NCBI GenBank assembly: GCA_963700775.1
Contig: CAVOYU010000003.1
Location: 90,530 to 154,529, forward strand
Direction of reading: 5' to 3'
From: Thermohalobaculum sp963700775
GTDB lineage: Bacteria > Pseudomonadota > Alphaproteobacteria > Rhodobacterales > Rhodobacteraceae
Length of the DNA: 64,000 nt
Every line of letters starts with the position of its first letter. Position 1 is the first letter of the stretch. Positions 18,318 through 27,635 of this stretch are shown here, piece after piece. Below the pieces are notes generated by a model that did not search any database, was not told the DNA's origin, and worked only from the letters and a program-made list of their open reading frames with translations. The translations under genes were made by a program, and so were the position numbers.

Positions 18318-19346
18318 ATGAACTACCGGTCCCTTGCGGACATGAACGCCGCGATCGTCTGCGGGATGGCGCGTCTTCCGCCCGCGCTTGATCTGGTGGT
18401 AGGAGTTCCGCGCAGCGGCCTGCTGCCCGCCAATCTCCTCTGTCTCGCCCTTAACGTTCCGATGGCGGATCTGGAGGGATACTGTGCCGGACGCGTGTTG
18501 AGCACCGGGAGAACTCGGCAAAGAGACACCGGGAAGGATGGCGGTCCGCGCAAGCGACAGGTCGTCGTCGTCGATGACAGTATCTACAGCGGTGCCGCGA
18601 TGCGATCGGCGCGGGCAGCCATCGACGCCGCAGGTCTCGGCGACGAAGTCACCTTCGTGGCCGTCTACGGCAACAGCGCCGGGCATCCGGACGTCGACCT
18701 GGTCCTCGAGGCCGTCCCGCAGCCGAGGTTCTTTCAATGGAACGTGATGCATCACGACATCCTCCAGCATGCATGCGTCGACATCGACGGGGTGCTTTGC
18801 GTCGATCCGACCGACACCGAGAATGACGACGGCACCAACTACGATCGGTTCCTGCGCGAGGCGACGCCGCTCTGGCGGCCGACCCGGCCGATCGGTCGGC
18901 TGGTGACCAGCCGGCTCGAGAAGTACCGGCCACAGACCGAGGAATGGCTGCGCAGGCAGGGCATCGACTACGGGCATTTGCATATGCTCGACCTGCCGAG
19001 CCGCGAGGAAAGACTGCGGCTCGGCGCCCATGGCCGCTTCAAGGCACAGATCTACGCACGCGGAGACTCGTTGCTCTTCATCGAAAGCTCCCATGATCAG
19101 GCCGTGGAGATCGCGACGTCCTCCGGAAAACCGGTTCTCTGCGCGTGCTGTTTCGAATACCTGCGTCCCGACCGGCTGAGCCTGAACGCCATGCGCCAGA
19201 GTTTGCGCACGGCGCCGCGGCGCCTGCAGCTGGCCCATCGGCATGAACTCAGTCCCGAAGAACTGAAGAAGACCCTGCGGGGCGTCATCGGCAAGGATGC
19301 GTATGTCTTCCTCAAGTGGCTGGCCGGCAGGCACCGCGCCAGTTGA
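18318..19346 (+). CDS. phosphoribosyltransferase-HAD two-domain protein
   Basis: 342 residues. The N-terminal half is a type I phosphoribosyltransferase fold with VVVVDDSIYSGAAM (82-95), the PRPP-binding DD loop, and VVGVPRSGLLPA near the N-terminus. From about residue 150 a second domain starts with CVDIDGVLCVD (D155-x-D157-G), the HAD phosphatase nucleophile motif. So it may transfer or release phosphoribose groups and hydrolyse a phosphate. It lies directly upstream of a sulfotransferase in the exopolysaccharide locus, suggesting a role in making an unusual sugar or nucleotide precursor, but the substrate is unknown. A GGGGAA ribosome site supports the ATG at 18318. Confidence 0.75.
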   Translation: MNYRSLADMNAAIVCGMARLPPALDLVVGVPRSGLLPANLLCLALNVPMADLEGYCAGRVLSTGRTRQRDTGKDGGPRKRQVVVVDDSIYSGAAMRSARAAIDAAGLGDEVTFVAVYGNSAGHPDVDLVLEAVPQPRFFQWNVMHHDILQHACVDIDGVLCVDPTDTENDDGTNYDRFLREATPLWRPTRPIGRLVTSRLEKYRPQTEEWLRRQGIDYGHLHMLDLPSREERLRLGAHGRFKAQIYARGDSLLFIESSHDQAVEIATSSGKPVLCACCFEYLRPDRLSLNAMRQSLRTAPRRLQLAHRHELSPEELKKTLRGVIGKDAYVFLKWLAGRHRAS

Positions 19347-19479
19347 CACCTCGGGCCGGTCAAACCGGAGCGTTTCGCCGTTGTTGACATGACGATTGCA
19401 TCATCCTGTCTCGATAGATTGAGTTTCTCTGGTATGTCGTTCACCTGCTTGCTGAAATTGTGAGGAACAGAGCGATACG

Positions 19480-20277
19480 ATGGACCCGCGGCTTTCCATG
19501 CCAATCAAGAACCTGCTGCGGCTGACGATCGGTCGTGCAGCTGACGCAGTTCTGCCCGGGACGACAAGGTTCGTCGTGCTGACCAGCGGCAGGTCCGGAA
19601 GCAATTTCCTCACCTCGCTGATGAAGTCGCACCGGCGCATCGTCCAGCATGGCGAGATCTTCGGCGAGTTCCAGCTGCGGAGCAGCCTGGTCCGGAACCA
19701 CATCAATCGCGTGGGAGTGACGTCCTATCTTGACCGCCGCCTCGAGCGGATGACCTGGGAAGCCGCGACGGGCGTCAAGATCCTCTACGGGAATCTCGAA
19801 CCCGGTTACGGAGAGAACTGGGGCATTCCGGGCAACGATGCGCTGCCCGGCCATATCTCTGACGATCCGGACCTGCGCATCATCCACCTCGTCCGCGAGG
19901 ACAAGCTGGCGATGCTCGTGTCGGCGAGGCTCGCCAGCAAGACCCGGACCTGGCTCAAGGGGAGCTATGGCGGCCAGTCCGTGACGCTGCCTGCCGATTG
20001 GGTCAGGTCCCGGTTCGAATGGCTCGAAACCTGGGAGAACTGGGTTGCCACGGCGATTCCGCCGGATCGGGTTCTCCAGACCACCTATGAAACGCTCGTC
20101 GCCCGGCAGAGCCCGGAGGTCGACCGGGTCTTCAAATTCCTCGGCGTTCCTCCGGCGACGGTCACGTCGCCCCTGAAGAAGCAGCTCCGGCGCCCTAAGT
20201 CCGAGGTGGTCCGGAATTATCGCGAACTCTGCGCGGAGTTTCGCGGGACGCGCTACGAGGCGTTGTTTTCGGAATGA
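19480..20277 (+). CDS. sulfotransferase
   Basis: 265-residue PAPS-dependent sulfotransferase. The 5'-phosphosulfate loop is VVLTSGRSGSNFL (33-44), and a 3'-phosphate-binding segment is seen in IIHLVREDKLAMLVSARLA, as in NodH and Stf0-like enzymes. It likely sulfates a sugar of the polysaccharide or its lipid-linked repeat. A GTGAGGAA ribosome site lies upstream; the ATG at 19480 fits it. It lies 133 bp after the phosphoribosyltransferase gene and before a glucanase in the same direction. Confidence 0.8.
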   Translation: MDPRLSMPIKNLLRLTIGRAADAVLPGTTRFVVLTSGRSGSNFLTSLMKSHRRIVQHGEIFGEFQLRSSLVRNHINRVGVTSYLDRRLERMTWEAATGVKILYGNLEPGYGENWGIPGNDALPGHISDDPDLRIIHLVREDKLAMLVSARLASKTRTWLKGSYGGQSVTLPADWVRSRFEWLETWENWVATAIPPDRVLQTTYETLVARQSPEVDRVFKFLGVPPATVTSPLKKQLRRPKSEVVRNYRELCAEFRGTRYEALFSE

Positions 20278-20454
20278 CGGCGCGGCCAGTCAGTCATTCC
20301 AAATCCCGAACCATTGAAGTGAAACGGATTGGCAGGATCTGACGGCATGGCGACGCCGCGCGGTCGCCCAGCCCTGCCAATCGGATCGGCGCCCGGAGAT
20401 TTCAGTCCACGGCACCTTTCCCAGCGGCACCACCAAGACCCGGAGGCCCAAAAA

Positions 20455-21723
20455 ATGCGGAAGATCCCGGTTCTTTTCCTCGCTGCGTTGGCGGCGGTCA
20501 CCTGCGAACCCGCCGCGGCGGAGCGGCCGCAGCGGGAGTTTGAGCCGGATTCGAGCGCCCACAGTTCGGTCAATCCGGTCCGTCTCGCCGGAACGCTGCC
20601 GGCCCACAGCAGCATCGTGCAATCAAAGCCGCTGCACGGTGCGGAGATCGCCGAACGTCTCGGTCTCGGCGGGGGCGTCCTCGTCTCGACCTGGGAAGCG
20701 GGTTTTCCGAAGACCGTGACCTGGCGTCCGGAGAACGTCGTCGACGACGGCGAGGGCGGCGTTGCCCTGCGCCTCTCGATCTCGCCGGATCCCGCCCCGC
20801 GCCCCTATCTCGGAGCCGAGTTCCAGGCAAAGGGCTACGCCGCCGTCTGGGGCCGCGTCGAGTGGCGGGGCCGGCTTCCCGCCGGCATTCCCGGCAGCGT
20901 CGTAGGGATGTTTCTCTACAAAACCCCCTTCACCGCCGGGACGGATCGCGAACTCGACCTGGAATACGTGCCCGGAGATCCCAAGGTCGCCCATCAATTC
21001 GGCACCATGCAGATGACCCTGCACATGAAACGCCACGACGGCAGCGGCGGGCGCGAGAAGCAGAGCTACCGCATCAACGTTCCGGCTCACTGCATCGAGG
21101 CGGCGTGCGGCTGGGCGATCGAGTTCCAGCCCGAGTACATCCTCTTCCAGATCGCCCATGACCCGGGCGTCGGGTGGGAGACAATCGGACGGTTCAGCCA
21201 CGGCACCGGCTGGGACCTGGCCGCGGGAGTACGGTTCGGCGGCGCCCTGAACGGCAGGACCCGGAACTTCACCAGCGACGAAATATGGTCCGAACAGACC
21301 GTCGCGGCCTATGTCAGCTACTGGTGCACCGACGACCAGCCGGGCTGGCTCGGAGCGCTCGACGAGCGCGATCTGTCGGACGGCGCGCCGCAATTTGCGC
21401 TGAAGTCGATGGCTCTCTCTTCCTACAACACGCTCACGTCGTTCGGGCCCGGGGACTGGTCGCTGACCGCGACCGGCGAGGTCGCGATCGCCGGAATTCC
21501 GGATGACGACCTTCAAGCGACCGCAATCCAATACCGGCTCGACGGCGGCGACTGGCGTGATCTGGGCGCCTTCGCGGCCGGCGACTATGCGCTTCCGCCG
21601 GGGTTGGCCGCACGATCCGTCGAGATCAGGAGCGTCGCTCGCGGCCCCGCATTCGCCGACAGTGGCCACGAAGTGGTCTCGGGCCCGAGCGACCGGAAGA
21701 CTGTCCCGGCCTGGAAACCCTGA
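20455..21723 (+). CDS. secreted GH16 family beta-glucanase
   Basis: 422 residues with a signal peptide (1-22). The GH16 catalytic motif is E166-L-D168-L-E170 within DRELDLEYVPGD, where the two glutamates are nucleophile and acid/base. A roughly 90-residue C-terminal beta-rich extension has no family I recognise. In succinoglycan producers, GH16 enzymes ExoK and ExsH trim the secreted polysaccharide to control chain length, the likely role here. GGAGG lies 8 bp before the ATG. It faces the ExoY-like gene tail to tail, 63 bp apart. Confidence 0.85.
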   Translation: MRKIPVLFLAALAAVTCEPAAAERPQREFEPDSSAHSSVNPVRLAGTLPAHSSIVQSKPLHGAEIAERLGLGGGVLVSTWEAGFPKTVTWRPENVVDDGEGGVALRLSISPDPAPRPYLGAEFQAKGYAAVWGRVEWRGRLPAGIPGSVVGMFLYKTPFTAGTDRELDLEYVPGDPKVAHQFGTMQMTLHMKRHDGSGGREKQSYRINVPAHCIEAACGWAIEFQPEYILFQIAHDPGVGWETIGRFSHGTGWDLAAGVRFGGALNGRTRNFTSDEIWSEQTVAAYVSYWCTDDQPGWLGALDERDLSDGAPQFALKSMALSSYNTLTSFGPGDWSLTATGEVAIAGIPDDDLQATAIQYRLDGGDWRDLGAFAAGDYALPPGLAARSVEIRSVARGPAFADSGHEVVSGPSDRKTVPAWKP

Positions 21724-21786
21724 CAGTCCCATGCCGCCGCGGGCCGGTGGCGCTGCGGCCGTCAATCGCAGGCTACCACGAAAAGC

Positions 21787-22470
21787 TCAGTAGCTGCCCT
21801 TCTGGAAGAACACCACTCTGAAGGTCAGTATGACGATCCAGATATCCAGCATCATGTTCCGGGTGCGGACGTATTTCAGATCGAGGGCGACCCTGTTCTC
21901 GAACGAGACGTCGCTCCGCCCGCTCACTTGCCAGAGCCCCGTAAGGCCGGGGCGGACAGACAGGTAGCCATTGCGTCCGGCACCGTACCGCTCCAGTTCC
22001 GGCTCGGTCACGGGGCGCGGCCCGACAACGCTCATGTCGCCCTTGAGGATGTTGATCAGTTGCGGCAGTTCATCGAGGCTGGTCTTTCTCAGCACACGAC
22101 CGAACGGGAACACCCGCGGATCGGATTTCAGCTTCTGCGTCGCCGCCCACTCGCGCGCAGCGTCCGGATTCCGCGCAAGATGCGTCTGCAGGATCCGATC
22201 CGCCTCGACGCACATCGTCCGGAACTTCAGGCATCTGAATCTGCGGCCACCCCTGCCGATCCGCTCATGCGCGAAGACGATCGGGCCGCGCTCGCAAAGC
22301 GAAAGATAGGCCACGACCATGGCAATGACCGGCGAGAGCAGGATCAGACCCGCCGATGCGGCGATCACATCGAATGCGCGCTTCAGCGGCAACAAGCCGG
22401 GCCGGGCCGTTGCCGCAGGAATCTGTGCATGTTCGTGGCGCGGGCCATCGACCCGCCAAATCGAGTTCAT
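21787..22470 (-). CDS. exoY: undecaprenyl-phosphate sugar phosphotransferase (ExoY-like)
   Basis: 227-residue polyisoprenyl-phosphate hexose-1-phosphate transferase that starts the repeat unit. One N-terminal membrane helix (about 33-58) carries FDVIAASAGLILLSP; the catalytic core shows KFRTM, SLDELPQLINILKGDMS, VVGPRP and RPGLTGLWQVSGRS. The length is that of the short ExoY type without the extra N-terminal helices of WbaP or PssY. The ATG at 22470 has GAGGGAG 6 bp upstream, better than the GTG at 22488. Transferred sugar (galactose or glucose) cannot be told from sequence. Confidence 0.9.
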   Translation of the reverse strand: MNSIWRVDGPRHEHAQIPAATARPGLLPLKRAFDVIAASAGLILLSPVIAMVVAYLSLCERGPIVFAHERIGRGGRRFRCLKFRTMCVEADRILQTHLARNPDAAREWAATQKLKSDPRVFPFGRVLRKTSLDELPQLINILKGDMSVVGPRPVTEPELERYGAGRNGYLSVRPGLTGLWQVSGRSDVSFENRVALDLKYVRTRNMMLDIWIVILTFRVVFFQKGSY

Positions 22471-22600
22471 GCGATGCTCCCTCGCCACAAATTAGCCAAC
22501 AATCAACAGTAGGCTGTAAGCTCGTAAGCATATTCGGTCGCGGGCAAACTCAGCTGATTCCTTACTACAAACTGAACGTTTCGACTAGTTAGGTCTGAAG

Positions 22601-22623
22601 TAAAACTGAATGGTGGAGTTTTA
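22601..22623. promoter_or_regulatory. inverted repeat in the exoY divergent promoter region
   Basis: TAAAACT and AGTTTTA form a perfect 7-bp inverted repeat around a 9-bp spacer, and a third GTTTTA half-site lies at 22650-22655. They sit in the A+T-rich 296-bp region between the divergent exoY-like gene and the small membrane protein gene. A regulator binding site is a reasonable guess; no known factor is matched. Confidence 0.35.
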
Positions 22624-22766
22624 TCGCACTGTAGTTGAGTCAAGATTTGGTTTTACAATTTTGGAGTGTGGCGGTATCTTCATCGGATCGGGCTGAGGTC
22701 TTTGGTTTTCCGATGCCCCGGGTTCGCTCTTGAGCGTTCACGTAAGTAGAAAGGCTGGGGGGCCAA

Positions 22767-23063
22767 ATGGAAGTGGTGATCTTTGCGAGCTTCGTGCTGA
22801 TCGGGGTGGTGTGCGGCTTCTTCCTCTCGATCTTCGGGTTCCTGGCGGTCATTTGCGCCTGGCTGGTGGCAATCGCACTGGCGATCTATGCCGGCGCGAT
22901 CAGCGCGGATCTGTCGTTCTTCGGATTCGTGATCGCCATAGCTGCGGCTCAGGCCGGCTTCCTGGCAAGCGCCGTGATCTCGAGCAAACTGCGCGCATTG
23001 AACCTGAAGCTGCCGAGTTCCGACGGCGCTCGCGGCGCTGAGCCGAACGGAAACGAACTGTAG
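22767..23063 (+). CDS. small integral membrane protein (ExoX-sized)
   Basis: 98 residues with two to three hydrophobic helices (about 2-26, 28-46, 50-72) and a short hydrophilic tail. It lies divergent from the ExoY-like gene. In Sinorhizobium the 98-residue membrane protein ExoX, next to exoY, lowers exopolysaccharide production after transcription. Size, membrane nature and position match; sequence identity is not obvious by eye, so the ExoX role is only inferred. A GGGGGG stretch precedes the ATG. Confidence 0.6.
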   Translation: MEVVIFASFVLIGVVCGFFLSIFGFLAVICAWLVAIALAIYAGAISADLSFFGFVIAIAAAQAGFLASAVISSKLRALNLKLPSSDGARGAEPNGNEL

Positions 23064-23129
23064 TGATGCCGGGCCGAACAATCGGCGGGAGGACTTGAAG
23101 ATCCTCCTGATGCTCACATCTGATTTTCG

Positions 23130-24278
23130 GTGACACCGGACAGTCCACCACAGATCGCCTATCTCGTTCACGACCTGAACGACCCGGCCGTTGCGCGCCG
23201 CATCGCCCTCTTCCGGGCCGGCGGGGCGTCCGTCGCGCTCGCAGGCTTTCATCGCGGCGCCGAGGCCCCTGCCGTGATCCACGGCGCGCGGGCGCTCGAT
23301 CTCGGCATCACCTACGACGCGCGGCTGGGACACAGGGCAGCGGCGGTCCTGAATGCGGCACTGATGAATGCCAGCCGGCTGCGGCGGCATTTCGGTCGTC
23401 CGCACGTCCTTGTCGCACGCAACCTCGAGATGCTCGCGCTCGGCGCCCGGATCGTCTCGGGAATGCAGCCGCGCCCGCGGCTGGTCTATGAGTGCCTCGA
23501 CATCCACCGGCTGCTGGCCGGCTCCGGACTTGCCGGATCAGCGGTGCAATCCCTCGAACGCCGGCTCGGAGCGACGGTCGATCTGATCGTGACCAGTTCG
23601 CCCGCCTTCATCAGCAACCACATCGCTAGGCAGTTTCCGGCACATCCGACATTGCTGATCGAGAACAAGGTCTTTGCCGGCCATGACCTCGTACGGGCGC
23701 CGCCGACCGCGATCGGGGCGCCCTGGCGGATCGGCTGGTTCGGCGCGCTGCGCTGCCGGCGCTCGCTCGACGTGCTTGGCGCCTTCGCCGCGAAACATGC
23801 GGGCGCGTTCGAGATCATCCTGCGCGGCAATCCCACGGTGGCCGTTTTTCCCGATCTCGCTGCCGAGGTGAGCAGACTCCCGCATGTTACGTTTCACGGC
23901 CGCTACGCCTATCCGGACGATCTCGCCGCCATCTACGGCGAGGTGCATTTTTCCTGGTGCATCGATCTCTACGAGGAAGGCCTGAATTCGAAGTGGCTCT
24001 TGCCGAACCGCCTCTACGAGGGCGGATTTCATCGGACCGTTCCCCTCGCACTGGCCGACGTCGAAACCGGCGCCTTCCTGCGCCGCCACGGCGTCGGGAT
24101 CGTCCTGGCGCAGCCGACGGTCGAGGCGCTGGACGCGGCGTTGGCATCCATGACCGGGGAGGCCTATGTCGAGGCGGCGCGCAGGATCGACGAGACGCCC
24201 GCGGGACTTTGGCGGTTGCGGGGCGAGGATTGCCGGGAGATAGTTGATGTGATCGCGGGGCGGCGACCGGTTCCATAG
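23130..24278 (+). CDS. GT-B glycosyltransferase (group 1-like)
   Basis: 382 residues. Features of a GT-B fold: N-terminal IAYLVHDLNDPAVARRIALF, an inter-domain stretch, and a C-terminal nucleotide-sugar domain starting IGWFGALRCRRSLDVL. An acidic region YEEGLNSKWLLPNRLYEGG resembles the C-terminal glutamate motif of these enzymes. The GTG start at 23130 has no good ribosome site, so the start is uncertain. It lies 66 bp after the small membrane protein and 18 bp before the ExoA-like gene, so all are probably one transcript. Confidence 0.75.
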   Translation: MTPDSPPQIAYLVHDLNDPAVARRIALFRAGGASVALAGFHRGAEAPAVIHGARALDLGITYDARLGHRAAAVLNAALMNASRLRRHFGRPHVLVARNLEMLALGARIVSGMQPRPRLVYECLDIHRLLAGSGLAGSAVQSLERRLGATVDLIVTSSPAFISNHIARQFPAHPTLLIENKVFAGHDLVRAPPTAIGAPWRIGWFGALRCRRSLDVLGAFAAKHAGAFEIILRGNPTVAVFPDLAAEVSRLPHVTFHGRYAYPDDLAAIYGEVHFSWCIDLYEEGLNSKWLLPNRLYEGGFHRTVPLALADVETGAFLRRHGVGIVLAQPTVEALDAALASMTGEAYVEAARRIDETPAGLWRLRGEDCREIVDVIAGRRPVP

Positions 24279-24296
24279 GTGGGGTCCACGAGACGC

Positions 24297-25349
24297 ATGG
24301 CGGATGAGCCGATCGATCGAGCGCGCGTGCTCATCGTCGTTCCGACGCTGAACGAAGCGCGCACCATCGAGGCTGTGGTGACACGGCTCCTCGATGGCAC
24401 CGAGGCGCTGCGGACCGATCTCGTCGTCGTCGATGGCAACAGCGTCGATGGCACCCGGGACATCGTGCGTCGGATCGCCGAAACCGACCCGCGGGTCCGT
24501 CTGGTCGCCAACCCGGCCCGGATCCAGAGCGCCGGCATCAATCTCGCGGTTTCAGTTGCCGGGTCCGACGCCGACTATCTGATCCGGGCAGACGCGCACG
24601 CGACATATCCGGTCGGGTTTTGCGCGTCCCTGATCGAGGAGGCCCGCCGGACCGGCGCCAGTTCGGTCACAGTTCCGATGGTCGCCGAGGCGGGCCTGAG
24701 CAACTTTCAGGCCGGTGTCGCCGTCGCCCAGAACAGCGTCCTCGGCACCGGCGGATCAGCCCACAGGACCGGCGGCGGCGGCCGTTTCGTGGACCACGGG
24801 CATCACGCGTTGTTCCGCGCCTCGGCATTCCGGGAAGTCGGCGGCTACGATCCGGAGTTCTCGCACAACGAGGACGCAGAGCTGGACCGCAGGCTGACCC
24901 TGGCAGGCCATCGCATATGGCTGAGCGACCGGATCGAGATCGTCTACTACCCCCGGCCCTCCGCATCCGCGCTGTTCCGGCAATACCAGGGCTTCGGACG
25001 CGGCCGCGCACGCATGCTCCTCAAGCACCGCCTGATCCCGAAGCTCCGCCAGACCCTCCCGTTGCTCGTGCCAGTCGCGGCCGTGCTGGGCCTGGCCGGA
25101 CTCGCGCTCGCAGCTGCAACCGGTAATTGGATCTGGCTTTACCTGCTGGCGCCCTTGGCACTTTGGGCCGCAATCTGTATGATCTACGGCGTCATCCTCG
25201 CGATCAGGGATCGCTCGTTCTGCGCCGCATGGGCCGGGCCCGCGGCGATTGTGATGCATCTGGCTTGGGGTATCGGCTTTTTCCGGGAGCTAACTCACAG
25301 GCTTGAATGGCACTCGCCAATCTCCAAGACCCCGCCGTCAGCGTCGTAG
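24297..25349 (+). CDS. exoA: family 2 glycosyltransferase, ExoA-like
   Basis: 350 residues: GT-A domain (IVVPTLNEARTIEAVV, then LVVVDGNSVDGT) followed by the characteristic HHALFRASAFREVGGYD and HNEDAELDRRL, and two to three C-terminal membrane helices from about residue 250. This pattern matches succinoglycan ExoA (membrane-attached beta-1,3-glucosyltransferase for the second sugar). The ATG at 24297 is preferred over a GTG at 24279. It overlaps the next gene by 43 bp. Confidence 0.8.
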   Translation: MADEPIDRARVLIVVPTLNEARTIEAVVTRLLDGTEALRTDLVVVDGNSVDGTRDIVRRIAETDPRVRLVANPARIQSAGINLAVSVAGSDADYLIRADAHATYPVGFCASLIEEARRTGASSVTVPMVAEAGLSNFQAGVAVAQNSVLGTGGSAHRTGGGGRFVDHGHHALFRASAFREVGGYDPEFSHNEDAELDRRLTLAGHRIWLSDRIEIVYYPRPSASALFRQYQGFGRGRARMLLKHRLIPKLRQTLPLLVPVAAVLGLAGLALAAATGNWIWLYLLAPLALWAAICMIYGVILAIRDRSFCAAWAGPAAIVMHLAWGIGFFRELTHRLEWHSPISKTPPSAS

Positions 25350-26260
25350 TCGCGGCCTGGAACGCCGAGCGGTTCGTCGCCGACGCCGTGCGGAGCGCCC
25401 TTTCACAGGAAAATGTGGCACTTGAAGTCATCGTCGTCGATGACGGCTCCACAGATGCCACCGCAGCGCTGGTGGAATTGATCGGGGACGGCCGGTGTTC
25501 CTGTATCAGGCTTGCGAGCAACCAGGGCCCCAGCGCCGCACGAAACCGGGGTTTTCAGGCGGCGAAGGGCGACTGGATCGCGGTACTCGATGCCGACGAC
25601 ATGATCTTCGCGGGGCGGCTGGAACGGATGCTCCGGCTCGCCGTGCGGACGTCCGCCGATATCGTCGTCGATGATCTGGCGCAGGTGTCCGAAGAGGGCG
25701 AAGACCTCGGCCTGTTCTATGGCCAGGCCCTGGCGGGAATCGACCGGCTGACATTGGCGGACTTCATCCTGGCGAACACGGAGTTCTTATCGGCCGCACC
25801 GAGTTTCGGCTATCTGAAGCCTCTGTTCCGGAAGCGTTTTCTTGTCGACGCCGGGATCTCCTATGATCCGGCGGTCCAGCTTGGCGAAGACTATTATCTG
25901 CTGGCCGATTGTCTGGCTGCCGGTGCGGTCGTCCAGGTCGACCACCATGCCGGTTATCGCTATACGCGGCGGCGCGGATCTGTGTCGCATCGCCTGGAGG
26001 TCGAACATCTCAGGGGGCTTCGAGAAGCAGACCGGAAGTTCAGCCGCCGCTGGCAGCTCGATGATGCGGCCGAGGAAGCATTGCGGCGTCGCCGCCGCGC
26101 ACTTGATGACGCGCTCGCGTTCTCGATCGCGGTCGAGGCAATCAGGCAGAAGAGCTGGGCCGAGGCAGGCGCCGCGCTGCTCCGCCGGCCGGCGGCGACG
26201 CTGCTGTTCCGGCACCCGATCCACGCGCGGCTGGGAAGGCTCACGGAAGCATGGCGATGA
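25307..26260 (+). CDS. family 2 glycosyltransferase, ExoO-like
   Basis: 317 residues with GT-A motifs VSVVVAAWNAERFVADAV, VIVVDDGSTDAT, NQGPSAARNRGF and the acidic AVLDADDM (DxDD). A later QLGEDYYLLADCLAAG fits the ED catalytic base region. Similar to ExoO, which adds a glucose to the succinoglycan side chain; the exact linkage is not determinable. The start lies inside the end of the ExoA-like gene, so translation is coupled. Confidence 0.8.
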   Translation: MALANLQDPAVSVVVAAWNAERFVADAVRSALSQENVALEVIVVDDGSTDATAALVELIGDGRCSCIRLASNQGPSAARNRGFQAAKGDWIAVLDADDMIFAGRLERMLRLAVRTSADIVVDDLAQVSEEGEDLGLFYGQALAGIDRLTLADFILANTEFLSAAPSFGYLKPLFRKRFLVDAGISYDPAVQLGEDYYLLADCLAAGAVVQVDHHAGYRYTRRRGSVSHRLEVEHLRGLREADRKFSRRWQLDDAAEEALRRRRRALDDALAFSIAVEAIRQKSWAEAGAALLRRPAATLLFRHPIHARLGRLTEAWR

Positions 26261-26354
26261 GGCGCGCGGCCGGCGGGCGGATGCCGGCTCCCGACCGGTA
26301 CCGGGCCGGCGGTGGGACGGCTATGCGGCGGATCCACCCTCGTCGGGGCCGGTG

Positions 26355-27635
26355 ATGCGTATCGACCGGCGCATCTTACTCGATTCCGAAAGCAATCAGA
26401 TCTTCGGAACCGCCGCAATTTCGCTTACGACGTTCATATTCGCTTACTCGATCATATTCGGCCAGATTTCGATCCTGATTTTCTATGCGCTCTGGCTCCC
26501 GTTTCTGGTGCTCAAACCCGCTCTCCTGTTGAAAGGCTTGGGTCATGTGAGCCTACTGCTGCTGCTCCCGGCCGTGGCCGTGCTGTCGACGCTTTGGTCC
26601 GACTATCCGGCGGTCACCCTGCGCGGCAGCCTCCAGTATGCCTCGACCGTCGTCTGCGGCGTGATCGCCGCCCGGATGATCTCCGCGGAAACGCTTGCCC
26701 GGGGCGGCCTGATCGGATCGGCTGCCGTCATCCTCTATTCGCTGGCCTACGGCGAATACGGCTACGACGCGATTGACGGAACCTATTCCTTCGCCGGCGC
26801 CTTCGGTTCGAAAAACTCGTTCGGATTCTTCGGCTCGACCGGACTGATCTTCGCCGTCGCAATCATCTGGCTATTCCGGAGCGGCTGGCGCTGGACGCTG
26901 CTGTCACTCGGTGTCGCGGGCCTTTCGGCCTACGCGCTCTCCATCGCCGCGTCGGCGACATCGACGATCACTGCTGTGGCCTCGCTTGCGGTCATGGCGG
27001 TCGCGAAGTTCAGCCTAGCGTTCGCGCCGGTCCAGCGGCGTGTCCTGCTGGCGGGCGGGCTGGTCGTCATTGCCGGGATCGTCGCCTGGGCCTCCGCGAC
27101 CGGAGCCGTCGCGCAGATCTTCGAGATATTCGGCAAGGACGCGACCCTGACGGGCAGAACTTTCCTTTGGCGCGAAGGCCTGAAGGTCGTGTACGAGCAT
27201 CCGATCCTCGGGGTCGGGTACTATGCCTTCTGGGTTCCCGGGCGCCCGCTGGCCGAAGAGCTTTGGGAAAGTTTCTATATCTCGGCCCGAAGTGGATTCC
27301 ACTTTCACAACACCCTGATCGAGAGCGGCGTCGAACTCGGCATGGTCGGCATCGCGATGGCGGGGGCGATCCTGATCGGGCTCGTCGTCGAGCCATTGCG
27401 CTCCCTGATCGGCAGCCGGCACGCGGCTAGCGCCATCCTGTGCACGGTTCTCGCGATCCTGTTCGCCGTCCGCTCGGCGGTCGAGGTCGAATTCCTCACG
27501 CCCTACAAGATGGGCTCGTTCATGGTGCCGTTCCTGCTGATTGCGATGTGGGATGCGAGACACGTCGAATGCCGCGGGCGGCAGACGCCGCTCCATCACG
27601 CTGGATCGTCGCGCGGCTCGGATGCCGCGGGCTGA
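26355..27635 (+). CDS. O-antigen ligase/polymerase family protein (Wzy, ExoQ-like)
   Basis: 426-residue integral membrane protein with about 10-12 helices. The Wzy_C region has LTGRTFLWREGLKVVYEHP, GVGYYAFW and FHFHNTLIESGVELG with the conserved Arg and His residues of the O-antigen ligase/polymerase family. It polymerises lipid-linked repeat units in the periplasm. It begins 94 bp after the ExoO-like gene. Its last 40 bp overlap the 3' end of the convergent ExoM-like gene. Start at the ATG 26355; a GTG at 26352 is equivalent. Confidence 0.85.
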   Translation: MRIDRRILLDSESNQIFGTAAISLTTFIFAYSIIFGQISILIFYALWLPFLVLKPALLLKGLGHVSLLLLLPAVAVLSTLWSDYPAVTLRGSLQYASTVVCGVIAARMISAETLARGGLIGSAAVILYSLAYGEYGYDAIDGTYSFAGAFGSKNSFGFFGSTGLIFAVAIIWLFRSGWRWTLLSLGVAGLSAYALSIAASATSTITAVASLAVMAVAKFSLAFAPVQRRVLLAGGLVVIAGIVAWASATGAVAQIFEIFGKDATLTGRTFLWREGLKVVYEHPILGVGYYAFWVPGRPLAEELWESFYISARSGFHFHNTLIESGVELGMVGIAMAGAILIGLVVEPLRSLIGSRHAASAILCTVLAILFAVRSAVEVEFLTPYKMGSFMVPFLLIAMWDARHVECRGRQTPLHHAGSSRGSDAAG

